Assembly (NCBI GenBank): GCA_020352595.1
Contig: CP070682.1
Location: forward strand, 1,416,963 to 1,433,210
DNA: 16,248 nt
From: a bacterium
Lineage (GTDB): Bacteria > BMS3Abin14
Direction: 5' to 3'
Position 1 is the stretch's first letter. Every line of letters starts with the position of its first letter. The notes below the pieces were generated by a model. It was given only the letters and a program-made list of their open reading frames with translations. It did no database searches and was not told the DNA's origin. Made by a program: the position numbers and the translations under genes. This document shows, one piece after another, positions 1 through 7,079 of this stretch.

Positions 1-399
1 ATGGCCATCGGCGACGGGAAAGTGGTCATGAAGAAGTACGACTCGGTCAACGGGAGGATCGTCAAGATACGCCACAATTCGGTGTACTCTTCCGCCTACG
101 CCCACATGAACAGCTTCGCATCAGGCATCCAGGTCGGCAGCAGCATCAGGCAGGGGCAGATCATCGGCTATGTGGGCCGCACGGGGAGAGCCACCGGTCC
201 CCATCTGCACTTCGCGATGTACAGGAACGACCGCTACGTCGACCCCCGAGCGGTGAGCGTTCCGAGGGCTTCATCGGTCCCGGAGCAGCAAATGGACCAG
301 TTCATGGCGCTGGCTGCCGAAAGGTACGCCGAACTTCTGGCCGTCACCGCTGACAGGCTGGCCGGGGATACGGAGTCCAGGGAAGATGTCGTTCGTTGA
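1..399 (+). CDS. M23 family metallopeptidase, C-terminal part (5' end outside window)
   Basis: This is the end of a LytM/M23 zinc endopeptidase, a family that cleaves peptide cross-links of peptidoglycan in the envelope. The visible part holds the second half of the catalytic domain: a YAHM motif (His at visible residue 35) and GRTGRATGPHLHF, whose HxH histidines are at 68 and 70, followed by a YVDPRA end. In LytM-type enzymes the remaining zinc ligands (His...Asp) lie upstream of a 'GtPV.A.gdG.V' segment. This frame opens inside that segment, so the first ATG is probably an internal Met and the real start is left of the window. After the domain there is a tail of about 45 residues (roughly 88-132) rich in Ala, Glu and Arg, with no recognisable domain. 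The stop overlaps the start of the next gene by 14 bp, suggesting co-transcription and coupled translation. Family assignment is firm; cleavage specificity and any upstream domains cannot be judged. Confidence 0.88.
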   Translation: MAIGDGKVVMKKYDSVNGRIVKIRHNSVYSSAYAHMNSFASGIQVGSSIRQGQIIGYVGRTGRATGPHLHFAMYRNDRYVDPRAVSVPRASSVPEQQMDQFMALAAERYAELLAVTADRLAGDTESREDVVR

Positions 400-3166
400 A
401 CAGATCCTCTCCTTCGACAAGGAGAACCTCCTCGATATCCTTCACTACCTCGTCAAGGAGATCATCCGCAGCACCGACCTGACCGAGATCAGGATCTATA
501 TGGAGGACATGCGCGAGGGCGCCCTGGTCTGCCTCTACACGCCCGAAGGGGAGCTCGAGAGGAGAGGGGCCAGGATCCCCATCCAGCGAAGGGAAAACCC
601 CCTGGTCCGTTCCTTCCTCGAATCCCGGGCCCTGATGAACGCACCACTGGCTGCCGGCAGCGATGATCTCCACGATGCCTGGTACGCGGAGAGGCATCTG
701 GAAAGGTGTGCCATCTTCCCCCTGGCCAACGCGCACCACTCCATCGGCGTGCTGACCCTGGATTTCCAGGAGGGCCAGGGTGAACCCCTGCGAAGCGGCC
801 AGCGGGAGGAGATCCGGCAGCTGCTCACCCGTGTCATGCCGGTCCTCACAAAAGCCCACCGCTTCAACCAGCGCACCATGCTCAGCAGGCACCTGGATCG
901 CTCCAGGAAGCGGGACGTGGCGCGCATCCTGCTTCAGGGAGCCTTCGAGCTGGACATGGCTCTCGACATGGTCTCTGTCCTGATACCGGTTCAGTCACCC
1001 GTACCTGAGGCGCTGAGGAGGGAGAGGGGCGGCTACATGGAGGTGCTGGCCGCAGCCTCCAGGAAGTCCTCGGACCTGCCCATCTACGAGACCCTCGAGC
1101 GGATCAGCCTTCTCGAGGGCAAGAGCCTCCTGTCCAGGCTGGTCAGGCAGGATGGAGAGAGGGTGGTCCGGCGCCCCGGGGCGTCCTGGGCCCTCTTCTT
1201 CGAGGACATCCTCCAGGAGAAGTTCGAGCGAAGGGACGTCTTCACCAGGCTCGCCCTCAGGACCCTCCTCATGATCCCCGTAGAGATCGAGGGCGGAACC
1301 GTCACATGCGTGGTCAACTATTTTACCAAGCTCCCTCACCGTTTCTCGGAGTCCGAGCTCAAGCTCCTTGACAATCACGCCAGAGCCCTGGGCGAGGGCA
1401 TAAGGGCCACGGGAGCCGAGCACTTCGAGATCCAGGTGCTGTCGGAGATCGAGCAGCTCCTTGCCGAAGACGTCAGCCTCCAGGAGTTTCTGGGAAAGGT
1501 GGTCTCAAGGGCCGTTGAACTCGTCGGTGCCGACAGCGGTTCCGTCGCCCTGGTGCGGGAGCGGGACCAGGAGCGCTGGCTCCTGGTGGAGGACGAGGAG
1601 GGGCGCCTCGTGGGTGCCAAGTCGAGGGACTGGAGAAAAGCGCACATTCCCGCCCTTCACGTGGGCGGAGAGGAGCTTCCCCGCGAGCACCGATCGCTCA
1701 CCGGTTACGTCGCCTTCACGGGCCGACCCTTCCTCTGCCCGGATACCGAGGCTGAGGGAGCAAGGGGGGGGTTTTACCGGAACCTCGTGTCCGATGTGAA
1801 ATCCGAACTCGCAGTCCCCATCAGGGTGGGTGAAACGGTGCTGGGCGTCATCAACCTGGACAGCTACGTCAAGGGCTATTTCACCCAGGAGCACCAGAGG
1901 ATCCTTCTGCTCATCTCCCGCCTCATCGCCAGCCGCATCGCCGACCAGGTCAAGATCGCCGAGCTCAGACAGAAGGTTGTCCGGCTGAGGCGGGAGGTCT
2001 CGTACAAGGATCCGGCGGTCAGTTCCTATCTCCTGGGCAACATCATCGGCAACAGCAGGGCCGCGAGGCACCTGGTGGAGCGGATCAGCCGCCTGACGGT
2101 GCCCCTGACCAACCGCCTGGTGAACTGGAACAGGGGCGGGGAGAAGGACCTGGCTCTGGGGCTTCCCACCCTGCTCCTTACCGGGGAGACCGGAGCGGGG
2201 AAGGAGTTCGTTTTCAACAACCTGTACAACCTCATCAACGAGAAGTTCAGGGAGGCCGTTGAAAAGCAGGTGGAACTGCCCCTGCGCAAGACCAACATCG
2301 CAGCCTTCAGCGGAGAGCTGACCTACACTGAGCTTTTCGGACACAGAAAGGGGGCCTACACGGGAGCCCACGCGGACAGGACGGGGATCCTCGAGGAGGC
2401 CGACGGGGGCATCGTTTTCCTCGACGAGATCGGTGATGCCGATCTGAAGACACAGGTCCAGCTTCTGAGGTTTCTGGACAGCGGGGAGTTCTCCAGGCTG
2501 GGGGAGACCAGGATCAGGCGCAGCAGGGTGATCTTCGTGGCTGCCACCAACAGGGACCTGTCGCGGGAGATCGAGGAAGGGGCGTTCCGGGAGGATCTCT
2601 ATCACCGTCTCAGCGAGATGACCCTCCGGGTCCCTTCCCTGGCCGAGAGGAGAGAGGACATCCCCGACCTGGCCAGGCATTTCCTGGGCCGGCTTCACTC
2701 GAGCTACTCCCTGGGCGAGACGGTACCCGTTCTCACCGATGAGGCTGCGTCCCTCCTGTCGGAGCTCCAATATCCAGGAAACATCAGGCAGCTGGTCACG
2801 GTGCTCCAGGGAGCCCTCTTCGAGAGCGAGGGCGGCGTGGTCGAGGCCCGGGACGTGAGCAGCTATCTGGCCCTGGCCGGCGAAGCCCAGAAGGAGGCCG
2901 CCACGGACGCTTCCGCCCTTTACGGGATGATCCGTCGCGGCGAGGGGGATTTCTGGACGCTGGTCCACAGTCCCTTCATGGAGAGGGAGATCACCCGCCA
3001 GACGGTGCTGGAGGTCTACAGGATGGCACTGGCCGAGGGGGAGAGCGTCAGGGAAGCAGCCCGGCTCCTCAGGGCCCTCCCCGGGGAGGGAAACGCGGAA
3101 CAGGCGTCGCTCAACAGGTTCCGCAACTTCATGTACAAGACAGTGGGTCTGGTCAAGGACGAGTAG
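386..3166 (+). CDS. GAF-domain sigma-54-type AAA+ transcriptional regulator
   Basis: A 926-residue NtrC-class activator-like protein. The N-terminal ~530 residues look like tandem GAF sensor domains: a weak one at ~10-165, a second at ~185-345 and a clear one at ~355-525. The AAA+ domain follows, with Walker A GETGAGKE (600-607), the sigma-54 contact loop as GAYTGA (656-661, usually GAFTGA), Walker B VFLDE (677-681), a FREDLYHR arginine segment (734-741) and YPGNIRQL (796-803). Such proteins remodel sigma-54 RNA polymerase at the expense of ATP. Oddities: ~20 extra residues between the IIGNS segment and Walker A, and a NIAAF stretch where most relatives have a Cys-containing motif. The C-terminal helices (~870-922) only loosely resemble a Fis-type HTH, with extra residues between helices. 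The ATG at 386 has GGAG 10 bp upstream and lies inside the M23 gene. The AAA+ class is certain; ligand, targets and DNA binding are unknown. Confidence 0.9.
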   Translation: MSFVEQILSFDKENLLDILHYLVKEIIRSTDLTEIRIYMEDMREGALVCLYTPEGELERRGARIPIQRRENPLVRSFLESRALMNAPLAAGSDDLHDAWYAERHLERCAIFPLANAHHSIGVLTLDFQEGQGEPLRSGQREEIRQLLTRVMPVLTKAHRFNQRTMLSRHLDRSRKRDVARILLQGAFELDMALDMVSVLIPVQSPVPEALRRERGGYMEVLAAASRKSSDLPIYETLERISLLEGKSLLSRLVRQDGERVVRRPGASWALFFEDILQEKFERRDVFTRLALRTLLMIPVEIEGGTVTCVVNYFTKLPHRFSESELKLLDNHARALGEGIRATGAEHFEIQVLSEIEQLLAEDVSLQEFLGKVVSRAVELVGADSGSVALVRERDQERWLLVEDEEGRLVGAKSRDWRKAHIPALHVGGEELPREHRSLTGYVAFTGRPFLCPDTEAEGARGGFYRNLVSDVKSELAVPIRVGETVLGVINLDSYVKGYFTQEHQRILLLISRLIASRIADQVKIAELRQKVVRLRREVSYKDPAVSSYLLGNIIGNSRAARHLVERISRLTVPLTNRLVNWNRGGEKDLALGLPTLLLTGETGAGKEFVFNNLYNLINEKFREAVEKQVELPLRKTNIAAFSGELTYTELFGHRKGAYTGAHADRTGILEEADGGIVFLDEIGDADLKTQVQLLRFLDSGEFSRLGETRIRRSRVIFVAATNRDLSREIEEGAFREDLYHRLSEMTLRVPSLAERREDIPDLARHFLGRLHSSYSLGETVPVLTDEAASLLSELQYPGNIRQLVTVLQGALFESEGGVVEARDVSSYLALAGEAQKEAATDASALYGMIRRGEGDFWTLVHSPFMEREITRQTVLEVYRMALAEGESVREAARLLRALPGEGNAEQASLNRFRNFMYKTVGLVKDE

Positions 3167-3178
3167 AGGCGACAGGGA

Positions 3179-3208
3179 GGGGCGCCAGGGGAGGAGCGTG
3201 GGCGCCCC
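3179..3208 (+). repeat. Inverted repeat in the leader of the PK_C-like gene
   Basis: GGGGCGCC at 3179-3186 is matched by a perfect reverse complement at 3201-3208 around a 14-base loop, starting 12 bases after the regulator's stop codon. It has no following T run, so it is not a canonical intrinsic terminator. It could be an mRNA-stabilising hairpin, an operator or chance in GC-rich DNA. Confidence 0.35.
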
Positions 3209-3241
3209 CGTGCACAGGTGCGAGAAGGTAAAGGGGGTCTC

Positions 3242-3817
3242 ATGCCCGATCTGGTGGTGAGATACTTCGACAAGGCCGGGCCGGCCAACACCGATGAGGC
3301 CGTGGCCCTTGGCATGAAGCGAGCGGTGGAGCTCGGCGTCGGCACCGTGGTCGTGGCCACCTGCTCCGGTGAGACGGCCGTGAAGGCCCACGAGGCGGCG
3401 GACCGTGCCGTCTTCGGGGGCAGGCTTGTTGCGGTCACCCACCACGTCGGCTTTTCCGGGCCCAACGAGGACGACATGGAGGCGGGAGCCCGTGAGGCTC
3501 TCCAGGGCATGGGGTTCCGTGTGGTCACCGGCACCCACGCTCTGAGCGGACCGGAGAGGTCTTTCCGCAACACCTTCAAGGGCGTCTACCCCCTGGAGAT
3601 GGTGGCCTCCACCCTCCGGATGTTCGGCCAGGGTGTCAAAACCTGCGTGGAGTGCGCAGTGATGGCGGCCGACGCCGGGGCCGTGAGGTCCGGAGAGGAA
3701 GCGGTCTTCATCGCCGGTACCGGCTCCGGGGCCGACACGGCCTGCGTCCTGGTGCCCGCACACATGAACAACTTCCTCGCGCTGAAGGTGCGCGAGATCA
3801 TATGCAAGCCGCGTTGA
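3242..3817 (+). CDS. Stand-alone pyruvate kinase alpha/beta (PK_C-like) domain protein
   Basis: A 191-residue protein resembling the C-terminal alpha/beta domain of pyruvate kinase without the catalytic barrel. Supporting segments are an ATCSGETAVKA loop at ~39-49, comparable to the T-G-x-T/S-A segment of PK C-domains, alternating strands and helices, and a Gly-rich GTGSGADTACVLVP near 159-172. In pyruvate kinase this domain binds allosteric effectors. Free-standing copies occur in bacteria and archaea and have no established function that I know of. Five cysteines are present, including a CVEC pair at 135-138. I chose the ATG at 3242 because AAGGGGGT (3231-3238) lies just upstream; a GTG at 3218 would add eight residues and lacks a comparable site. 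It follows the regulator gene on the same strand after 75 bp containing an inverted repeat. Fold assignment is fairly confident; role is unknown. Confidence 0.72.
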   Translation: MPDLVVRYFDKAGPANTDEAVALGMKRAVELGVGTVVVATCSGETAVKAHEAADRAVFGGRLVAVTHHVGFSGPNEDDMEAGAREALQGMGFRVVTGTHALSGPERSFRNTFKGVYPLEMVASTLRMFGQGVKTCVECAVMAADAGAVRSGEEAVFIAGTGSGADTACVLVPAHMNNFLALKVREIICKPR

Positions 3818-3963
3818 ACGGGAAAGCAGGCACGCCTCCACTCAGGCCTTCCCGCCTCCGTCATCCCGGCGCGCAGGACTCCTTTCCCCTCGCCACCGCC
3901 GTAGAGGTTGGGCAGGGGCGGCCCTTTCGCGGCCGGGTGTCGGGTTCCCGGGACTGAACTGAA

Positions 3964-4470
3964 ATGAAGAGGAACAAGGGCATGATCGTCGCGACCGTCA
4001 TTTTCGCCGTTCTGGCGCTGGTGCTCCTTTACGTAGGCTACTCGCGGGGCGAGGGGCAGCACATCGCGGGCCTCAAGGCCGGGTTCCGGATCCTCACACA
4101 GATCCTTCCCCTGCTCATTCTGGCTTTCGTGGTGGCCGGAATGATCCAGGTCCTCATCCCGCGGGAGGTCATCGCTCACTGGGTGGGGGCGGAGTCGGGG
4201 CTGAAAGGGATCCTCCTCGGGACCCTGGCGGGGGGCCTCACACCGGGAGGCCCCTATGTCAGCCTGCCCATGATGGCCGGATTCATGCAGGCAGGGGCGG
4301 GTCTCGGGACGATGGTGGCTTACATAACAGCCTGGTCGCTCTGGGCGGTGGCGAGGCTGCCCATGGAGGTGGGGATCCTGGGCTGGAGGTTCACCATGAT
4401 CCGGCTGGCGTGCACCTTCTTCATGCCCCCCCTGGCAGGACTGCTGGCCTCCAGGCTCTTCAGGGCGTGA
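3964..4470 (+). CDS. Half-length YraQ/UPF0718-type permease
   Basis: A 168-residue integral membrane protein with about five hydrophobic segments (near 7-25, 43-65, 80-100, 108-132 and 144-165). Its character and its GG-(L)TPGGPYVSLP motif (~90-102), followed by a Gly/Ala-rich helix, recall the permease family PF03773 (DUF318/YraQ, related to ArsP). Full-length members have roughly 300 or more residues with two similar halves. This one is a single half and lacks the Cys-rich loop found in many relatives, so it would need to act as a homodimer or with a partner; none is adjacent. The substrate is unknown. The chosen ATG gives a basic MKRNK start before the first membrane helix. The ribosome-binding site is weak, and an ATG seven codons later is an alternative. 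It lies 146 bp after the PK_C-like gene on the same strand. Confidence 0.65.
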   Translation: MKRNKGMIVATVIFAVLALVLLYVGYSRGEGQHIAGLKAGFRILTQILPLLILAFVVAGMIQVLIPREVIAHWVGAESGLKGILLGTLAGGLTPGGPYVSLPMMAGFMQAGAGLGTMVAYITAWSLWAVARLPMEVGILGWRFTMIRLACTFFMPPLAGLLASRLFRA

Positions 4471-4569
4471 TGCCGCACGAAGACCCGCCCCGTGGGATCA
4501 CCAGTGGATCCGGAAGGAAGCCGATACCTGTGCCTCCCCGCTCCAGACCGGCGCCCGGGCGTACTCCCG

Positions 4570-4854
4570 TCAGTTGACCCTTCCCGTGAACTCCGGCTCC
4601 GCGGGGGACACGCTTATTTTCCCGTGGGTGGACTCGTATCTGGCGAGGTTCTCCTGGAGGACTGCCGCCAGCTGCTTGGTCTGGGTCGGGGAGAGGATGA
4701 GCCTCGACACGACCTTTCTCCTGTCACCGGGCAGCAGCATCAGGAAATCCAGGATGAACTCGTTGCGCGAGTGGGTGATGGCCGCCGCGTTGGCATAGCG
4801 GCCGGTCTCTTCAGTCGGGTCGATGTGGACGACGGTCCTTTTCTCCTCGCTCAT
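4570..4854 (-). CDS. DUF3467 family small protein
   Basis: A 94-residue soluble protein beginning MSEEKRTVVHIDPTEE. The pattern of a short acidic start, a YANAAAITHSRNEF segment, a hydrophobic 'ILDFLMLLPGD' strand and a SPTQTKQLAAVLQENL helix is typical of DUF3467, a family of about 90-110 residues with no defined function. The open frame extends 37 codons further upstream. The ATG at 4854 was chosen because a near-consensus ribosome-binding site (GGAGGT, plus-strand 4860-4865) sits five bases before it, and because family resemblance begins there. It is transcribed away from the RlmD-like gene, from which it is separated by 77 bp, and runs tail to tail with the permease gene 99 bp away. It therefore appears to be a single-gene unit. 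Existence and family are well supported; no role can be inferred. Confidence 0.8.
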   Translation of the reverse strand: MSEEKRTVVHIDPTEETGRYANAAAITHSRNEFILDFLMLLPGDRRKVVSRLILSPTQTKQLAAVLQENLARYESTHGKISVSPAEPEFTGRVN

Positions 4855-4931
4855 GGCGCACCTCCGGTTGGATCGTTTGGAAAGGGGAATCCAAGGATAG
4901 AAAATGGATAAGGAAAAGGGAAGGGGGGACA

Positions 4932-6239
4932 TTGAGCCGCGGAACCAGGCCGGACACCGTGACACCGGGCGTTGAGATCCGGAAGATGGTGCCGGGAGGC
5001 AGCGGGCTGGCTTTCCTGGACGGGAACCCTCTCTTTGTGCCCCTCACCGCGCCGGGGGACGTCGTGATCCCCGAGAGGGTCAGGGCGGCGAGGGGGGTCC
5101 TTTTCGCCCAGCCGGGCAGCATCCTGACCTCCTCGCCGGATAGGGTGGAGCCTCCCTGTCCCTGGTTCGGGAGGTGCGGTGGGTGCAGCTGGATGCACCT
5201 GCGTTACGAGGCCCAGTTGAGATGGAAGGGATCCATCCTGCTGGAGGCCCTGAGGGGCATCGGCTCCATCACGGCGGATCTCCCCATTGCCGTCCGGGAG
5301 TCCCCGGTCACCCTGGGCTACCGGTACAGGGCCAGGCTCCGCATCTCGGGAGGGCGGGCGGGGTTCCTCAGAAGGGGCTCAGGCCAGGTGGTGGCCTGGG
5401 ACCGGTGCCGGATCCTCCCGGACGGTCTCAACGAGGCCGTCTCGACTCTCCGTTCTCTCCTGGACTCCGCCGGCGGCCCCCCCGGAAGGAGTGTCCCGGT
5501 ATCGTGCGAGGTGGCCATGAGCCCCGTGGACGGGGCCGTTTCGTTCCTCTGGGACGTGGAGCGGCGGAGGGGCTCCCGTTCCCATGTCCGGGCCCTCATG
5601 GACCGGCTTGAGGGGACGGCCCGTGAACGGGGCCTGGAGGTGGCGGGCCAGGCCGCCCGCGATGGAAGGGGAAAGCTCCTCCTGAGAAGGGGCGGCGGTA
5701 TCAGGCTTGACGCGGCCGGTGCCCTTCTTCTCGCGTCCCCCGGGACCTTCTTCCAGGTCAACCCCGCGGTCAACGGGCTCCTCGTCCTCCGGGTCATGGA
5801 ACTGCTCGGGGAGCGGGGGACCTCGAGCCTTCTGGACCTTTACTGCGGCAACGGCAACTTCAGCATCCCGGCGGCACTGCGGGGAATGGATGTCCTGGGT
5901 GTCGAGGCCTCAGCTCCGGCTGTTGCCGACGCGGAGACAGCCGCTGCAGCGGGCAGCACCTTCCGGAGAATGGACGTGGCCGACTTCCTGGCGAGGGATT
6001 CGAAGAGCTGGGACGCGGCTGTCCTGGACCCGCCGCGCGCCGGACTGCCCGCTCCCGTGACTAGGCTTCTGACGGCACGGAAGGTGCCGGTGCTGGTCTA
6101 CGTGTCGTGCGAGCCGAGCACCCTGGCGAGGGACCTTGCCCGCCTGACCTCGGCGGGTTACTCTATCCGGAGGATGGAACTCGTGGACATGTTTCCCCAG
6201 ACCTTCCACGCGGAGACCCTGGTTGTGCTGGAGCGCTGA
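4932..6239 (+). CDS. rlmD: RlmD/TrmA-family 23S rRNA m5U methyltransferase
   Basis: A 435-residue SAM-dependent RNA uracil-C5 methyltransferase of the RumA/RlmD/TrmA family. An N-terminal TRAM-like segment (VEIRKMVPGGSGLAFLDG to APGDVV) precedes a Cys cluster C76-x5-C82-x2-C85 with C159, matching the iron-sulfur ligands of RumA. The methyltransferase fold shows FFQVNPAVN, motif I LLDLYCGNGNFS, a DPPRAGL motif, the catalytic Cys393 in YVSCEPSTL and a general-base Glu near 428 (FHAETLVVLE). The family methylates a specific uridine in 23S rRNA or tRNA; RlmD is the best guess from the Fe-S cluster, but the exact target is inferred. The start is taken as TTG 4932, just after a purine-rich AAGGGGGG (4921-4928); GTG 4959 is the main alternative. 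ATG 4986 would remove part of the TRAM strand. The next gene begins four bases after the stop codon starts its last base run, i.e. at 6243. Confidence 0.88.
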   Translation: MSRGTRPDTVTPGVEIRKMVPGGSGLAFLDGNPLFVPLTAPGDVVIPERVRAARGVLFAQPGSILTSSPDRVEPPCPWFGRCGGCSWMHLRYEAQLRWKGSILLEALRGIGSITADLPIAVRESPVTLGYRYRARLRISGGRAGFLRRGSGQVVAWDRCRILPDGLNEAVSTLRSLLDSAGGPPGRSVPVSCEVAMSPVDGAVSFLWDVERRRGSRSHVRALMDRLEGTARERGLEVAGQAARDGRGKLLLRRGGGIRLDAAGALLLASPGTFFQVNPAVNGLLVLRVMELLGERGTSSLLDLYCGNGNFSIPAALRGMDVLGVEASAPAVADAETAAAAGSTFRRMDVADFLARDSKSWDAAVLDPPRAGLPAPVTRLLTARKVPVLVYVSCEPSTLARDLARLTSAGYSIRRMELVDMFPQTFHAETLVVLER

Positions 6240-6242
6240 AGG

Positions 6243-7079
6243 ATGGCAGACGGATCGGACCCCAGGGACACCTTCTCGCGCAGTGCCGAGAGATATCTTC
6301 ACAGCACCGAACACCGTTCAGGTCCCGACCTGGAGGTGATCCGGAAGGCGGCCGCCGGCAGCTTCCCGGCGCTGGTCCTCGATGTGGCCTCGGGAGCGGG
6401 ACATGCCCTCAGGGCTGCGGCACCCTATTCGGGGGTCTGCATCGCGGCGGACCTGACCATGGAGATGCTCCGGGTGACTAAGGCCCATCTGGATGGTCTC
6501 GGCCTGGGGCCTGTCCTGTGCGTGCAGTCAGGGGCCGAAGCCCTTCCCCTTGCCGACGGCAGGGCCGGCCTGGTGACCTGCCGCATCGCCCCGCACCATT
6601 TTGCCAGCGTTCCGCCCTTTCTCAGGGAGGTGGCCAGGGTGCTGGCGCCGGAAGGCCAGTTTATCCTGGTCGACAGCCTGGCTCCGGCCGGTGACACCGA
6701 ATGCGATTCCTTCATCAACAAGGTGGAGCGCTTCCGGGACCCCAGCCACGTGCGATCCTATACGTCCGTCCAGTGGGAAGGCTTTTTCAGGGACGCCGGC
6801 CTGCGGATCCTCCTTTCGGAGGTCTTCGAGAAGACCCACGTCTTCCGCGAGTGGGCCGGGAGAGTGGGGCTGGACGAGGAGGGGATCAGGGCGCTGGAAA
6901 GGATGTTCGCGGAGGCTCCCGCGAGGGTCAGGCGGCGTTTCAAGGTACGCCAGGGATCAGGGGGGAGCGTGACCTCCTACACGGACGAGAAGGGGATGTG
7001 GATCCTGAAGAAGAGCCGGCAGGCGTCATCCGCGGATCCGGATCCAGGTCCTGCTGCTCCTAAAGCAGGTCCTCGTTGA
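6243..7079 (+). CDS. Class I SAM-dependent methyltransferase (UbiE/type 11-like)
   Basis: A 278-residue methyltransferase. The Rossmann core shows motif I LDVASGAGHAL (46-56), an acidic residue D70 ending strand 2 (CIAADLTMEML), a post-motif ALPLADGRAGLVTCRIAPHHF (~100-120) and ARVLAPEGQFILVD (131-144), as in Methyltransf_11/UbiE-like enzymes acting on small molecules or lipids. The substrate cannot be read from the sequence. UbiE itself carries diagnostic segments that I do not see. The last ~24 residues are a low-complexity Ser/Ala/Pro-rich tail. The start follows the rRNA methyltransferase gene by three bases, with GAAGG just upstream of the ATG, so the two are probably co-transcribed. The 3' end overlaps the end of ppiD on the opposite strand by 20 bp. 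Confidence 0.82.
   Translation: MADGSDPRDTFSRSAERYLHSTEHRSGPDLEVIRKAAAGSFPALVLDVASGAGHALRAAAPYSGVCIAADLTMEMLRVTKAHLDGLGLGPVLCVQSGAEALPLADGRAGLVTCRIAPHHFASVPPFLREVARVLAPEGQFILVDSLAPAGDTECDSFINKVERFRDPSHVRSYTSVQWEGFFRDAGLRILLSEVFEKTHVFREWAGRVGLDEEGIRALERMFAEAPARVRRRFKVRQGSGGSVTSYTDEKGMWILKKSRQASSADPDPGPAAPKAGPR

Noticed and set aside
1505..3841. A 778-codon open frame on the minus strand opposite the regulator and PK_C-like genes
   Set aside because: It lies antisense to two clearly recognisable genes. Its His/Pro/Gly-rich translation matches no family. It is a by-product of GC-rich codon use.
3818..3963. A possible terminator or small gene between the PK_C-like gene and the permease gene
   Set aside because: I found no stem followed by a T run, and no frame with a start signal or protein-like composition.
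4492..4911. A plus-strand frame opposite the DUF3467 gene
   Set aside because: The minus-strand gene has a strong ribosome-binding site and a family match; this frame has neither.
4877..4930. A promoter for the rRNA methyltransferase gene in the purine-rich stretch upstream
   Set aside because: TTGGAA-like and TAGAAA-like hexamers occur, but their spacing and match are too poor to separate from background in a polypurine tract.
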